Positions 16,551-23,936 of a stretch of DNA of 64,000 bases are shown piece by piece. The translations under genes and the position numbers were made by a program. Source of the stretch: an uncultured Rhodospirillaceae bacterium (lineage in GTDB: Bacteria > Pseudomonadota > Alphaproteobacteria > Rhodospirillales > Rhodospirillaceae); NCBI GenBank assembly GCA_943787205.1, contig CALSLN010000002.1:1-64000 (forward strand), in the 5' to 3' direction. How positions within the stretch are numbered: the stretch's first letter is position 1; every line of letters starts with the position of its first letter. The notes beneath the pieces are model-generated. The model was not told the origin of the DNA and ran no database searches. It saw only the letters and a list, made by a program, of their open reading frames with translations.

Positions 16551-16576
16551 GGTGAGGATAAGCCCCCGTCCTCACC
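16551..16576. terminator. Hairpin between convergent genes
   Basis: GGTGAGGA (16551-16558) pairs with TCCTCACC (16569-16576) around a 10-base loop. It lies just after the second P460 stop and overlaps the stop of the convergent small gene. There is no T-run on either side, so it is terminator-like only. Confidence 0.35.
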
Positions 16577-16805
16577 CGTTCTCTTCATCAGGCGATTTAG
16601 AAATATCGCGAATGCCAAACAGATGAGCCAAAACCGATTGCTCGATCAAGTCACCCTCCCGCGCCCGTTCGCACATTACCCATCGATCGACGGGCCTGAC
16701 ATCACTGTAGCGTAGCAGACGAGATAAGCTCGCTCCGATTTGTTTGAGCAGTGTGCTTTCTTCGTCCGGTGCATCTGCCGGCAGGTCTGGATTTGGGTTA
16801 GACAT
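16572..16805 (-). CDS. Small acidic protein of unknown function
   Basis: 77 residues if translation starts at the ATG at 16805 (weak GGTGG upstream); an in-frame start at 16847 would add 14 hydrophobic residues. The N-terminus is Pro/Asp/Glu-rich (NPNPDLPADAPDEES). The middle is probably helical (LLKQIGASLSRLLRYSDVRP then REGDLIEQSVLAHLFGI), and the tail is acidic. No known domain, signal peptide or membrane segment. It is the last gene of a minus-strand run that starts at 18486. The 127 bases before it hold nothing recognisable. Confidence 0.5.
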   Translation of the reverse strand: MSNPNPDLPADAPDEESTLLKQIGASLSRLLRYSDVRPVDRWVMCERAREGDLIEQSVLAHLFGIRDISKSPDEENG

Positions 16806-16932
16806 AATTGGGACCACCAACTCTATTCGATTAAAAACAATAAACACACCATACGCCCGCTCTCTTCCCAGTCGCTATGATGCATAGGGATATCAACCTG
16901 CGCGTTGGTATTAGGATCCGAGTTTGAAGTGC

Positions 16933-17196
16933 TTAAGTGCGCCACGCACGATAGGCTGCGCCTTCGGCAACCAGTCGAACTGGACTGTATCCGCTTAAAG
17001 CATAGAGCATCGAAGATGCTCTTATTGGTTTGCGAACCACGGCTCTAGACGTGCGCGACATAATGCGCCAGGCCCGCCATGGAACGTAAGTTATATAGTC
17101 TCGCCGACCCGAAGATGCCTCTGATGACTCATCCTTCGGCGTACCGCCTGGTGGCGTAAAAGTTGCCCCTTCAAGGCCCGCAGGTGTATCTGACAT
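16933..17196 (-). CDS. Small protein with acidic head and basic tail, unknown function
   Basis: 87 residues from the ATG at 17196; a GTG one codon earlier is possible. The stop of the upstream gene overlaps this start (TGATG), the classic sign of translational coupling, which is the best evidence that it is real. The first third is Pro/Gly/Glu-rich. The remainder is strongly basic with many Arg, Trp and Tyr (YVPWRAWRIMSRTSRAVVRK). No family is recognised. The opposite charge to its acidic neighbour at 17196-17468 would fit a pair that binds each other; that is speculation. Confidence 0.5.
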   Translation of the reverse strand: MSDTPAGLEGATFTPPGGTPKDESSEASSGRRDYITYVPWRAWRIMSRTSRAVVRKPIRASSMLYALSGYSPVRLVAEGAAYRAWRT

Positions 17197-17468
17197 CACG
17201 CCGCCTCTTCGACATCGTCACAGAATACGCCATCGCCGCATAAATACGCGTCCACAGAATCCTGAATCTCTTCAACCGTGAACGGCACATCAAAACCGAG
17301 CCCGAAATCTTCAAAGAATTTTTGGCGCACGGTGTTGCGTGCTGCCGCGGCCACAGCGGATTCTGACTCTGCGACGCTAGCGCCCGAACTCACCTGCTCT
17401 GGTGCGTCCATTTGGGCAACGCCGTCGGTTTTCCGTCTGTCGGTCTCTGGGGGCGTTTGCTTTGGCAC
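17196..17468 (-). CDS. Small acidic protein with a VDAYLCGDG motif, unknown function
   Basis: 90 residues from the GTG at 17468, behind CCGGAGA; an in-frame TAA lies shortly upstream, so no longer start is likely. Residues 1-45 look disordered (many Pro, Ser, Ala, Glu). The C-terminal half looks folded: ARNTVRQKFFEDFGLGFDVP then FTVEEIQDSVDAYLCGDGVF, ending CDDVEEAA. The segment DSVDAYLCGD closely matches RAVDAYLYGD in the gene at 18235-18486. It is coupled to the downstream gene through TGATG. Function unknown. Confidence 0.6.
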   Translation of the reverse strand: MPKQTPPETDRRKTDGVAQMDAPEQVSSGASVAESESAVAAAARNTVRQKFFEDFGLGFDVPFTVEEIQDSVDAYLCGDGVFCDDVEEAA

Positions 17469-17607
17469 GCGTGTCTCCGGTAAAAATTAATTTACCAAAT
17501 TTACGGGTGTCGCCTACGCTCTGCCACTGAGCATAGAGATAGTCGTCCAGCGCTTTCGTATATGTCGTTTCGTATGTGGTGTCGTGCGGCTTAGCCGCCG
17601 CAGGCAT
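17377..17607 (-). CDS. Possible overlapping small ORF with an ALDDYLYAQ motif (doubtful)
   Basis: An open frame of 76 codons from an ATG at 17607, inside the last codons of the SRPBCC gene, runs through the 122-base gap and over the start of the next gene. Its unshared part reads like protein: TTYETTYTKALDDYLYAQWQ then SVGDTRKFGKLIF. Its ALDDYLYAQ resembles the VDAYL(Y/C)GD motif of two neighbours. The last 30 residues merely shadow the gene at 17196-17468. There is no well-placed ribosome site. It could be a live small gene, a decayed copy, or chance. Confidence 0.25.
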   Translation of the reverse strand: MPAAAKPHDTTYETTYTKALDDYLYAQWQSVGDTRKFGKLIFTGDTRAKANAPRDRQTENRRRCPNGRTRAGEFGR

Positions 17608-18079
17608 CCTTAAACGCACCATCAAGGATGGTCGTCCAACTCCCTTTATACCCGGCGCGTAAGCCGAGTGCTTTGTCACCGAAGACGTGCCAGTTGCTCT
17701 GGCTCAGGTCGAGGCGTGTCCGTCCATCACCCAAATCAGCAAACTTCAGTTCAACCAAACTCCGGCCCATTACTTTTTCGCCTGGCGTCGGAATATGAAA
17801 TTCCATACTCAGGTCCGTGCTCGGGTTGAAGGTCAGGAAGCTGCCCCACAGGTGCTCGTCGCCGCCGGATCCAACTTCGAGAATAACACCGCCTTTTTGG
17901 GCCTGGACGCGAATGGCTTTCGCCGTGCCGCCGGCAATGGCCGATGCGCTGTATTTAGCCAATGGCCACCAGGAATCCATTTTCGCCACAAAGATCGAAA
18001 ACGCTTTGTCGCCAGGGCATTTAACCACGACTGTTTTGGTCAATGGGTCTAGCGGCGGTGGGTCTTTACTCAGCGGCAT
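17591..18079 (-). CDS. SRPBCC (START/AHSA1-like) domain protein
   Basis: 162 residues from the ATG at 18079; an upstream ATG at 18148 in frame would add 23 residues, and neither has a clear ribosome site. The fold is the Bet v1/AHSA1 type: KTVVVKCPGDKAFSIFVAKM at the start, DSWWPLAKYSASAI, HLWGSFLTFNPSTDLSMEFH in the middle, then RTRLDLSQSNWHVFGDKA and the closing helix GSWTTILDGAFKDA. Such proteins bind hydrophobic ligands or act on proteins. It lies inside a run of small unknown genes on the same strand, the only member with a recognisable domain, so it may be their functional partner. Cytoplasmic. Confidence 0.75.
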   Translation of the reverse strand: MPLSKDPPPLDPLTKTVVVKCPGDKAFSIFVAKMDSWWPLAKYSASAIAGGTAKAIRVQAQKGGVILEVGSGGDEHLWGSFLTFNPSTDLSMEFHIPTPGEKVMGRSLVELKFADLGDGRTRLDLSQSNWHVFGDKALGLRAGYKGSWTTILDGAFKDACGG

Positions 18080-18234
18080 AAGAGAAATGGCCTTCGGTTG
18101 CCAATCGGGCAGTGAACTATCACGGATTGTATGCCGCAACAGGCCCACCTATAGCAACGCTCAATAAACGAGAGGGTTCGCTCTATTTCAGCAAATTCCT
18201 GGCGTGTTTATCTATCGGCGCCTTAGGGTCTGCC

Positions 18235-18486
18235 TTAAGCGGCCGTATCTGGGCCACCATCAAACCAATCATCGGACTCAAAACCATCGTCATTATCACC
18301 GTACAGGTAGGCATCGACCGCCCGCTGCAGCGTATCCTGACGCTTGGCCCGATGGGTATCGATCCAGCGATCGGTGCGTAGCCGATAGGCCGCCTGGAAA
18401 GAGATCACGTTGGTGGTGTCATAGCCCTCTTCCTCAAGGCTTAACTCAGTAACGTGTTCATTCAAGGTCATGCTTAAATCGTCCAT
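18235..18486 (-). CDS. Small acidic protein with a VDAYLYGD motif, unknown function
   Basis: 83 residues from the ATG at 18486, with GAGGA about 12 bases upstream; a longer reading to 18564 lacks support. The sequence begins MDDLSMTLNEHVTELSLEEE, continues with an Arg-rich helix (AYRLRTDRWIDTHRAKRQ), then TLQRAVDAYLYGDNDD and an extremely acidic tail (GFESDDWFDGGPDTAA). The AVDAYLYGD segment is shared with the gene at 17196-17468. It is the first gene of a minus-strand run of short ORFs around an SRPBCC gene. No domain is recognised. Confidence 0.58.
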   Translation of the reverse strand: MDDLSMTLNEHVTELSLEEEGYDTTNVISFQAAYRLRTDRWIDTHRAKRQDTLQRAVDAYLYGDNDDGFESDDWFDGGPDTAA

Positions 18487-18587
18487 AGCGTGCGTCCGGT
18501 CCTCATAGCTCAGGGCTTCATATGTGATGACGAAACTGTACGCAGGCCTTAGTGAGGCCGCCACTGCGCGAGCGGATATAGGGCCGG

Positions 18588-18620
18588 TGCTTTGGTATTA
18601 GCGGCTCTCATACCAAAGCA
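18588..18620. promoter_or_regulatory. Perfect 11-bp inverted repeat in a 403-base divergent gap
   Basis: TGCTTTGGTAT and ATACCAAAGCA flank an 11-base spacer. The repeat is central in the gap 18487-18889 between the minus-strand small-protein run and the plus-strand hydrolase gene. It is not followed by a T-run, so an operator for a dimeric regulator is more likely than a terminator. Nothing else in this gap looks like a gene. Confidence 0.45.
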
Positions 18621-18889
18621 TGAGGGGTCACAGAGTCCCCAGGAGATTGCAGAGAACGAGGCCCCTTTTCGATCGCGTAACTTTGTATCGCATAGACGAA
18701 CGAATATTGTGCATGGGCTCGTTCCTCACAAAACAGGCCACTAGAACGCTAAGTCACTGAAAACACGCGAAACCTTTCAAAACCGTAAGGTCCATCCCCG
18801 ACATCACTCATGCTAAGAAAAGGGCACCGAGCCTTGGGCATACCACTCACCAGCCATCGGCATTGCGACTAGAAAATGAGACCAAGATC

Positions 18890-19747
18890 ATGAAAAGCAT
18901 ACTGAACTATATGAAAGCCGCCGCAGTCGGTGCCCTGCTGACTCAGCCCTTAGGAGCCGCCCCGGCTTCAGCCGCCAACACATCCGCAGGGCTCTACTAC
19001 GAAACCTGCGGGACCGGCCCAGCCTATGTGGTTTTACTTCATGATGCCTACTTGCACTCCCAGGCCTACGATGACGTCTGGACCGCGCTCTGCAAGGCCG
19101 AGGGTGTCACGATTGTACGATACGACCGGCGCGGCTACGGCCAGTCCCCTGCCGCCACGTTCGAGTATTCCGAAACCAATGATCTCGCTGTACTGCTTCG
19201 CGACATCGGGGCCGATAAAGCCACAGTTGTCGCTAGTTCCACGAGCACCCAAATTCCCGTCGAGATCGCGTTGCGCTTACCTCAGCTGCTTGAAGGCCTT
19301 GTTCTCGTATCTCCTTCAGTCGGTCCCTATCGCTACTCCGGGGCCTATGTTGACCGCCGAAGAGCGCTTCTCAGCCCATTGCAAGAGAACAATATTCCTG
19401 AGGTGATCAAACGCCTCGCCGCGGACCCTTACGTCGTATCACCTGCCAACGATGAAGCGCGCGACCGCATGGTTAAGATTCTGGAAGACAACCAGCAAAA
19501 CCTGGCGATCCGCCAGTGGCGCCAACCACCGTCATTTATTTATGACCGGCTGAATGAAGTGAAAAAGCCAACCCTAATTCTGATTGGCGAGAATGATGAT
19601 CCAGAGAACATCCGCCATGCCGAGGACGTCGGCAAGGCTATACCCAACGCAATACGTGTATCGGTGAACGATACCGCTCAACTCATGTATCTTGAGCAAC
19701 CAGACCTATTCGCCAAGCACGTTTTAGATTTTATAGCCGAACAGTGA
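18890..19747 (+). CDS. Exported alpha/beta-hydrolase fold protein with a degenerate triad
   Basis: 285 residues from the ATG at 18890. A signal peptide (MKSILNYMKAAAVGALLTQP, cleaved near ASA) precedes an alpha/beta-hydrolase core: YVVLLHDAYLHS (oxyanion region, usually LLHG), VRYDRRGYGQS, and PTLILIGENDD with the acid-loop position. The nucleophile elbow, normally G-x-S-x-G, reads ASSTST. The position of the catalytic histidine (normally GH before the EQP motif) reads TAQLMYLEQP. So the Ser may remain but the glycines and the His are lost. It may be a binding protein or use other chemistry. Periplasmic. Confidence 0.75.
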   Translation: MKSILNYMKAAAVGALLTQPLGAAPASAANTSAGLYYETCGTGPAYVVLLHDAYLHSQAYDDVWTALCKAEGVTIVRYDRRGYGQSPAATFEYSETNDLAVLLRDIGADKATVVASSTSTQIPVEIALRLPQLLEGLVLVSPSVGPYRYSGAYVDRRRALLSPLQENNIPEVIKRLAADPYVVSPANDEARDRMVKILEDNQQNLAIRQWRQPPSFIYDRLNEVKKPTLILIGENDDPENIRHAEDVGKAIPNAIRVSVNDTAQLMYLEQPDLFAKHVLDFIAEQ

Positions 19748-19781
19748 GGCTGGCGCCCAGTATCGGAAAAATACGAGGATT

Positions 19782-19979
19782 TTAGTCCTCAAAAACGAAG
19801 TAGGTCTCTTCATCTTCCCAGGCGATCTTATCTTCGCTGGGGCGGTTCTCGTTCGCAACGCTTACCGTCTTAACCAGAGAACCAGACGATACAGGCGCAT
19901 CTAAGGGTTTTGTCTCTGATAAATCAGCGACCAGAGTATCCAAAGCGGCATTCGAAAACTTAGAATCAAGCTGGAACAT
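19782..19979 (-). CDS. 65-residue acidic protein, unknown function
   Basis: 65 residues, ATG at 19979 behind AAGGA. It begins MFQLDSKFSNAALDTLVADL and ends SEDKIAWEDEETYFVFED. Both ends match the two halves of the short locus at 20533-20715 (FSDELLEDLVSDLS and LDKVLWEDDDYAFVAED). The conserved pattern is a short amphipathic helix, a Ser/Val linker, and a Trp-Glu-Asp acidic end with aromatic residues. No Cys or core motif of a known peptide family is seen. It is probably cytoplasmic; the paralogous pair supports it as a genuine gene. Confidence 0.6.
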   Translation of the reverse strand: MFQLDSKFSNAALDTLVADLSETKPLDAPVSSGSLVKTVSVANENRPSEDKIAWEDEETYFVFED

Positions 19980-20294
19980 GTCTCAGTATCCTTATCTCTT
20001 CCTCAGAATTGAGCTAAACGTCGCCTGATTCTCTGAATCAATCGTTAAAAGAGGCACTGACAATCGCTTCAAGCCCCCATTCGGTCGCTCAAATTGCAAT
20101 TAATGGGCTTCACTGAAACGTTAACGCTACCGACAAATAAACCGCATCAACCGTAGGTGTGTAGTGACTTCTGGGTGCACCAAGACCAAGTCATCCATGG
20201 GAATTCCTTCATCCCCGGCATAATGATTACCTCGGCTATAACGTTCGGACCTCACCGCGATTTGAACTTACCGATAGGAAAAGCTTAGCCGCCT
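19980..20294. other. 315-base gap without a gene
   Basis: No ORF with a ribosome site is seen on either strand. It contains a TGATTC-tct-GAATCA palindrome at 20026-20040, some 47 bases upstream of the 65-residue protein gene, which could be an operator or promoter element for it. No RNA gene is recognisable. Confidence 0.4.
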
Positions 20295-20498
20295 TTAGGC
20301 AGCTATCCGAACACGTTGTAGCGGTTTCATTTTGTCGTTCTTTTTGAGCTTTTCGATTCCGTCGCTAAACGTTTTTGAGGCATCAGTCAGGGCCGTGTGA
20401 TAGGCATCAAGCGCGTCATGGAGGTCCATCAGGTCCTGGCCTGTGCGATCTGAATCAAAGTGCACACCGACAAATTTATTGTCGTCTTTGTGGCTCAT
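20295..20498 (-). CDS. 67-residue helical small protein, unknown function
   Basis: 67 residues, ATG at 20498 with GGAGA 6 bases upstream. It has an acidic/polar head (MSHKDDNKFVGVHFDSD), a central helix DLMDLHDALDAYHTALTDAS and a basic tail (EKLKKNDKMKPLQRVRIAA). The segment HDALDAYHTA recalls the ALDDYLY and VDAYLYGD motifs nearby, less closely. It lies 34 bases downstream of the split small-peptide locus on the same strand, so the two may be cotranscribed. Confidence 0.52.
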   Translation of the reverse strand: MSHKDDNKFVGVHFDSDRTGQDLMDLHDALDAYHTALTDASKTFSDGIEKLKKNDKMKPLQRVRIAA

Positions 20499-20532
20499 AA
20501 CAATCTCCGCCGATACCTACACTATTGCTCGA

Positions 20533-20625
20533 TTAGTCCTCGGCGACGAACGCGTAGTCGTCGTCTTCCCACAGTACCTTGTCTAAACTTGAATCTGACA
20601 AATCGAGATCAAGTTCGTTAGACAT
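20533..20625 (-). CDS. 30-residue acidic peptide (downstream half of a TAA-split locus)
   Basis: ATG at 20625; the peptide is MSNELDLDLSDSSLDK then VLWEDDDYAFVAED. It starts 6 bases after the TAA of the upstream 27-residue ORF and is in the same frame. The end matches the C-terminus of the 65-residue protein at 19782-19979 (IAWEDEETYFVFED). There is no ribosome site of its own, so it is either reached by termination-reinitiation or is the severed tail of a single 59-residue protein. Confidence 0.4.
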   Translation of the reverse strand: MSNELDLDLSDSSLDKVLWEDDDYAFVAED

Positions 20626-20631
20626 GCTGTA

Positions 20632-20715
20632 TTACATGCCGTCTTCAAAGTCAGACAGGTCAGACACAAGGTCCTCCAAAAGTTCATCTGAAAACGTCGG
20701 GTCAAAATGTGTCAC
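20632..20715 (-). CDS. 27-residue acidic peptide (upstream half of a TAA-split locus)
   Basis: GTG at 20715 behind a consensus GGAGG. The peptide, MTHFDPTFSDELLEDLV then SDLSDFEDGM, matches the N-terminus of the 65-residue protein at 19782-19979. Its TAA (20632-20634) is followed in frame by Tyr-Ser and then the 30-residue ORF. The excellent ribosome site shows that translation starts here. The 284 bases between this start and trpG hold no gene; TTGACC at 20943-20948 may be a -35 element for the trp operon. Confidence 0.45.
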   Translation of the reverse strand: MTHFDPTFSDELLEDLVSDLSDFEDGM

Positions 20716-20999
20716 TTTGGACCTCCTTACTGGCTGGCCATGGATTTCAAAAACAGATCCTTTACTCTGATGGCCGTACCGTAGGGATGTGCATTTGGTT
20801 TCGCTATGGAGCGTGGGGATAAGTGGTCGGTGCATCCGTATGGCTAGACATATACTGTTGAGCAGCCGTATTTTGACCTGGCAAACGCCTGCAGGGAGGG
20901 ATTTGATTCCATTGCCTGGCGATATGCATCCACTGCAATCCTTGACCTAACCCCTTAGAAAGAGGCATTTTCCAGGATTCTTGATAAGGACCAACGGCG

Positions 21000-21611
21000 A
21001 TGTATCTGCTGATCGATAACTATGACAGCTTTACGTACAATCTATGGCACTACCTCGGCGAATTGGGGGCTGAGGTTGATGTAGAGCGGAATGATCAGAT
21101 TTCTGTAAGTGACGCGATCGCGCGGAAACCAAGCGGTATCATTCTATCGCCTGGTCCCTGCGACCCGGACCGCGCTGGAATCTGCTTAGAAATAGTTTCT
21201 GCAGCAGCTGATGCAGGCGTTCCCCTGTTTGGTGTTTGCCTAGGCCATCAAAGCATCGGCCAAGCCTTTGGTGGAAAAATCGTGCGCGCACCGGCGCCCA
21301 TGCATGGCAAAGTCAGTGCCGTGACTCATAGCGGTCACGCCATGTTCACAGGGATTCCCTCACCCGTCACCGTGACCCGTTATCATTCTCTGATCGTAGA
21401 GAGAGACAGCCTACCAGACGTTCTCGAAGTGACAGCGGAAACCGATGATGGCTTGATCATGGCACTGGCCCATAAGTCACTCCCTATTACTGGTGTGCAG
21501 TTTCACCCTGAGAGTATCGCTTCGCAATTTGGGCACAGGGTTCTAAGGAACTTCTTAGTCGCGACGGGGCTCGACGCGCCTGACATTCCAGATCGCTCTG
21601 TTGCGGCATAG
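21000..21611 (+). CDS. trpG: Anthranilate synthase component II (glutamine amidotransferase)
   Basis: 203 residues. TrpG/PabA releases ammonia from glutamine for anthranilate (or aminodeoxychorismate) synthesis. It starts [20 protein letters not shown]. The class I amidotransferase nucleophile is C80 in [16 protein letters not shown], and the His/Glu pair lies in GVQFHPESI near the end. AAGGACC precedes the ATG. trpD follows 9 bases later. The partner trpE is not upstream here: an accessory region lies there instead. Confidence 0.95.
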   Translation: MYLLIDNYDSFTYNLWHYLGELGAEVDVERNDQISVSDAIARKPSGIILSPGPCDPDRAGICLEIVSAAADAGVPLFGVCLGHQSIGQAFGGKIVRAPAPMHGKVSAVTHSGHAMFTGIPSPVTVTRYHSLIVERDSLPDVLEVTAETDDGLIMALAHKSLPITGVQFHPESIASQFGHRVLRNFLVATGLDAPDIPDRSVAA

Positions 21612-21620
21612 GATCAATCA

Positions 21621-22640
21621 ATGTCTGATTTAAAACCCTTTGTCGCAATAGCCGCAGCCGGTCACGCTTTGACAGAGCAACAAGCTGAAGCCGCATTCGA
21701 GACCATCATGTCTGGCGACGCTTCTCCGGTTCAGATCGCGAGTTTCCTAACGGCGCTGGCTGTTCGCGGTGAAACTGTTGCAGAAATCACCGGTGCGGCA
21801 CGCATTATGCGCGCTAAAGCACTTCCCGTCTCAGCACCAGCTGGCGCGATTGATACCTGCGGAACAGGTGGAAGTGGCTCAGGAAAAGTTAACGTGTCGA
21901 CCGCTGTGGCGATCGTTGTTGCCAGCTGCGGTGTACCCGTTGCCAAACACGGCAACAGGAAAGCGTCATCGAAATCTGGCACCGCAGACGTTCTCGAGGT
22001 CCTGGGTGTTAATTTGAATGCAACGCCGGATGTTGTCGAACGCGCTCTAGCAGATGCAAATATCGGATTCCTTTTTGCACAAAAACATCATAGCGCAATG
22101 AAGCACGTCGGCCCCGTCCGCGCCGAGCTCGGCATTCGAACGATATTCAATTTAATAGGCCCACTTTCTAATCCGGCGGGCGCCACGCGCCAGTTGCTCG
22201 GTGTGTTTTCCAATGAATGGGTTAATCCACTCGCAGAAACACTAAAGGCACTTGGGTCCGAGAGGGCTTGGGTTGTTCACGGCTCTGATGGTCTGGATGA
22301 ACTTACAGTGACAGGCCCCTCGTACGTCGCTGACCTAAAAAATGGCACAGTCTCTAATTTTGAAGTGACGCCAGAGGATGCCGGGTTATCTGTGCATCCA
22401 GCTGAGTCACTGAAGGGCGGAACGCCGGAAGATAATGCACGGTCATTAACAGATCTGCTTGATGGAGCGCTTGGCGCATACAGAGACATCGTTCTCTTAA
22501 ATGCAGCGGCAGCACTGATGATTGCGGGTAAAGCTGAAGACCTTAAGGCCGGTGTAAATCTCGCCGCAGCGGCTATTGATGATGGGCACTCGAAATTAAC
22601 CCTCGCCAAATTTGCAGCCATTACTCAAGGCCAAAGCTAA
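21621..22640 (+). CDS. trpD: Anthranilate phosphoribosyltransferase
   Basis: 339 residues. It joins anthranilate to PRPP to give phosphoribosylanthranilate, the second tryptophan step. Family motifs are visible: DTCGTGGSGSGKVNVSTAVA (PRPP loop), KHGNRKASSKSGTADVLEVL, FLFAQKHHSAMKHVGPVRAE and GIRTIFNLIGPLSNPA. The TrpC start overlaps its stop by one base (TAATG), so expression is coupled. Full length. Confidence 0.97.
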   Translation: MSDLKPFVAIAAAGHALTEQQAEAAFETIMSGDASPVQIASFLTALAVRGETVAEITGAARIMRAKALPVSAPAGAIDTCGTGGSGSGKVNVSTAVAIVVASCGVPVAKHGNRKASSKSGTADVLEVLGVNLNATPDVVERALADANIGFLFAQKHHSAMKHVGPVRAELGIRTIFNLIGPLSNPAGATRQLLGVFSNEWVNPLAETLKALGSERAWVVHGSDGLDELTVTGPSYVADLKNGTVSNFEVTPEDAGLSVHPAESLKGGTPEDNARSLTDLLDGALGAYRDIVLLNAAAALMIAGKAEDLKAGVNLAAAAIDDGHSKLTLAKFAAITQGQS

Positions 22641-23455
22641 TGGGCAACGTCTTAGATGGGATCTGCGAAGTTCGACGAACACAATACGCTACGATCAAAA
22701 TAGAACACCCTCTATCCGAGATTGAGGCTAAGGCAAAAGAAGCATCTCCTGTCCGTGGATTTGGACTCTCCCTGTCTCGTGCGTCTGCAACCGGTTATGG
22801 TCTGATCGCAGAAATTAAAAAAGCATCACCCTCAGCTGGCTTGATCCGCGCCGACTTTGAGCCTGCAGCACTGGCCAAAGCCTATGAGGCTGGTGGTGCT
22901 TCCTGCCTCTCCGTCCTTACTGAGACTGAAAATTTTCAAGGGTCCGATGCATATTTAGAAGCCGCAAGAAACGCGTGCACATTACCTGTACTGCGCAAGG
23001 ACTTCATGTTGGACCCTTACCAAGTTATTGAAGCTCGCGGGATCGGGGCAGATTGTATTTTGCTTATTCTGGCATGCCTCTCGGATGGACAAGCCCTCGA
23101 ACTAGAAGCTTGCGCCCTTGATCTTGATATGGATGTTCTCATCGAAGTCCACGATGAAGCAGAATTAGACCGAGCGTTCGCACTTAGGTCAGCCCTCATC
23201 GGCGTCAACAATCGCAACCTCAAGACTTTGCAAATCGATATTGCGACGACGGAACGCCTCTCAGCGAAACTGCCCGAAGATAAAGTACTCGTCGCAGAGA
23301 GTGGTTTGAAAACCAAAGGTGATCTTTCACGATTGGCTAGCGCTGGTGCACGACGTTTCTTAGTCGGTGAGTCCTTGATGCGCCAAGATGATGTGGAAGC
23401 CGCAACACGTGCGCTCCTTTCAGACCCCGTTCCAGCAACAACAGTGGCCGCTTAA
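22640..23455 (+). CDS. trpC: Indole-3-glycerol-phosphate synthase
   Basis: 271 residues, a TIM barrel that closes the indole ring from CdRP. Motifs are [20 protein letters not shown] (catalytic Lys and substrate loop), [52 protein letters not shown] and VAESGL near the C-terminus. It lies between trpD and moaC with a one-base overlap before and one base after, within a single operon. It is the monofunctional form, with no fused TrpF. Confidence 0.97.
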   Translation: MGNVLDGICEVRRTQYATIKIEHPLSEIEAKAKEASPVRGFGLSLSRASATGYGLIAEIKKASPSAGLIRADFEPAALAKAYEAGGASCLSVLTETENFQGSDAYLEAARNACTLPVLRKDFMLDPYQVIEARGIGADCILLILACLSDGQALELEACALDLDMDVLIEVHDEAELDRAFALRSALIGVNNRNLKTLQIDIATTERLSAKLPEDKVLVAESGLKTKGDLSRLASAGARRFLVGESLMRQDDVEAATRALLSDPVPATTVAA

Positions 23456-23456
23456 C

Positions 23457-23936
23457 ATGAGCAAAGATCTCACACACTTTGATGCAGACGGTAATGCCGT
23501 GATGGTGGACGTAACGAACAAAAGCGAGACGACACGCGAAGCTGTTGCGGGAGGGTCGGTTACCATGCTTCCAGAGACGCTTTCAGCCATTATGGAGCAA
23601 GGAATCAAAAAAGGTGACGTGCTTTCCGTTGCTCAACTCGCCGGCATCATGGGTGCAAAGCGCACCTCAGACCTCATTCCTCTCTGTCATCCACTCGCAC
23701 TATCCTCCGTCAAAGTAGAGCTCTCCTGCAATCTTGAAAGAAGCGCTGTTGATATAACAGCCACAGCAAAAATAACGGGAAAGACTGGTGTCGAGATGGA
23801 AGCTCTGACAGCCGTATCTGTAGCGGCCCTCACTATCTACGACATGTGCAAGGCGATCGACAAAGGGATCCAGCTCACAGACATCCGCTTATTGAAAAAA
23901 ACAGGTGGTAAGTCCGGCACCTACGAGTCCGCCTGA
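23457..23936 (+). CDS. moaC: Cyclic pyranopterin monophosphate synthase MoaC
   Basis: 159 residues from the ATG at 23457, one base after the trpC stop. MoaC converts 3',8-cyclo-GTP to cPMP, an early molybdenum-cofactor step. Visible motifs are [38 protein letters not shown] with the conserved [25 protein letters not shown] and a C-terminal KTGGKSG. The union of trpGDC with moaC-moeA is common in alphaproteobacteria. Its stop overlaps the moeA start (TGATG). Confidence 0.97.
   Translation: MSKDLTHFDADGNAVMVDVTNKSETTREAVAGGSVTMLPETLSAIMEQGIKKGDVLSVAQLAGIMGAKRTSDLIPLCHPLALSSVKVELSCNLERSAVDITATAKITGKTGVEMEALTAVSVAALTIYDMCKAIDKGIQLTDIRLLKKTGGKSGTYESA

Noticed and set aside
17687-18381. Plus-strand open frames across the SRPBCC gene and its upstream gap
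   Set aside because: They shadow coding sequence on the minus strand, lack ribosome sites and show no protein-like motifs.
14614-20634. Idea that TAA is read as sense, since two genes are split by in-frame TAA
   Set aside because: TAA ends many intact genes here (trpC, gltA, moeA and others), so a changed code is excluded; local mutation or sequencing error is simpler.
20836-20999. Trp leader peptide and attenuator upstream of trpG
   Set aside because: No short ORF with tandem Trp codons and no terminator/antiterminator pair are visible.
10024-20999. Integrative element or prophage in the accessory stretch
   Set aside because: No integrase, transposase, att-like direct repeats, tRNA edge or phage structural gene could be found.
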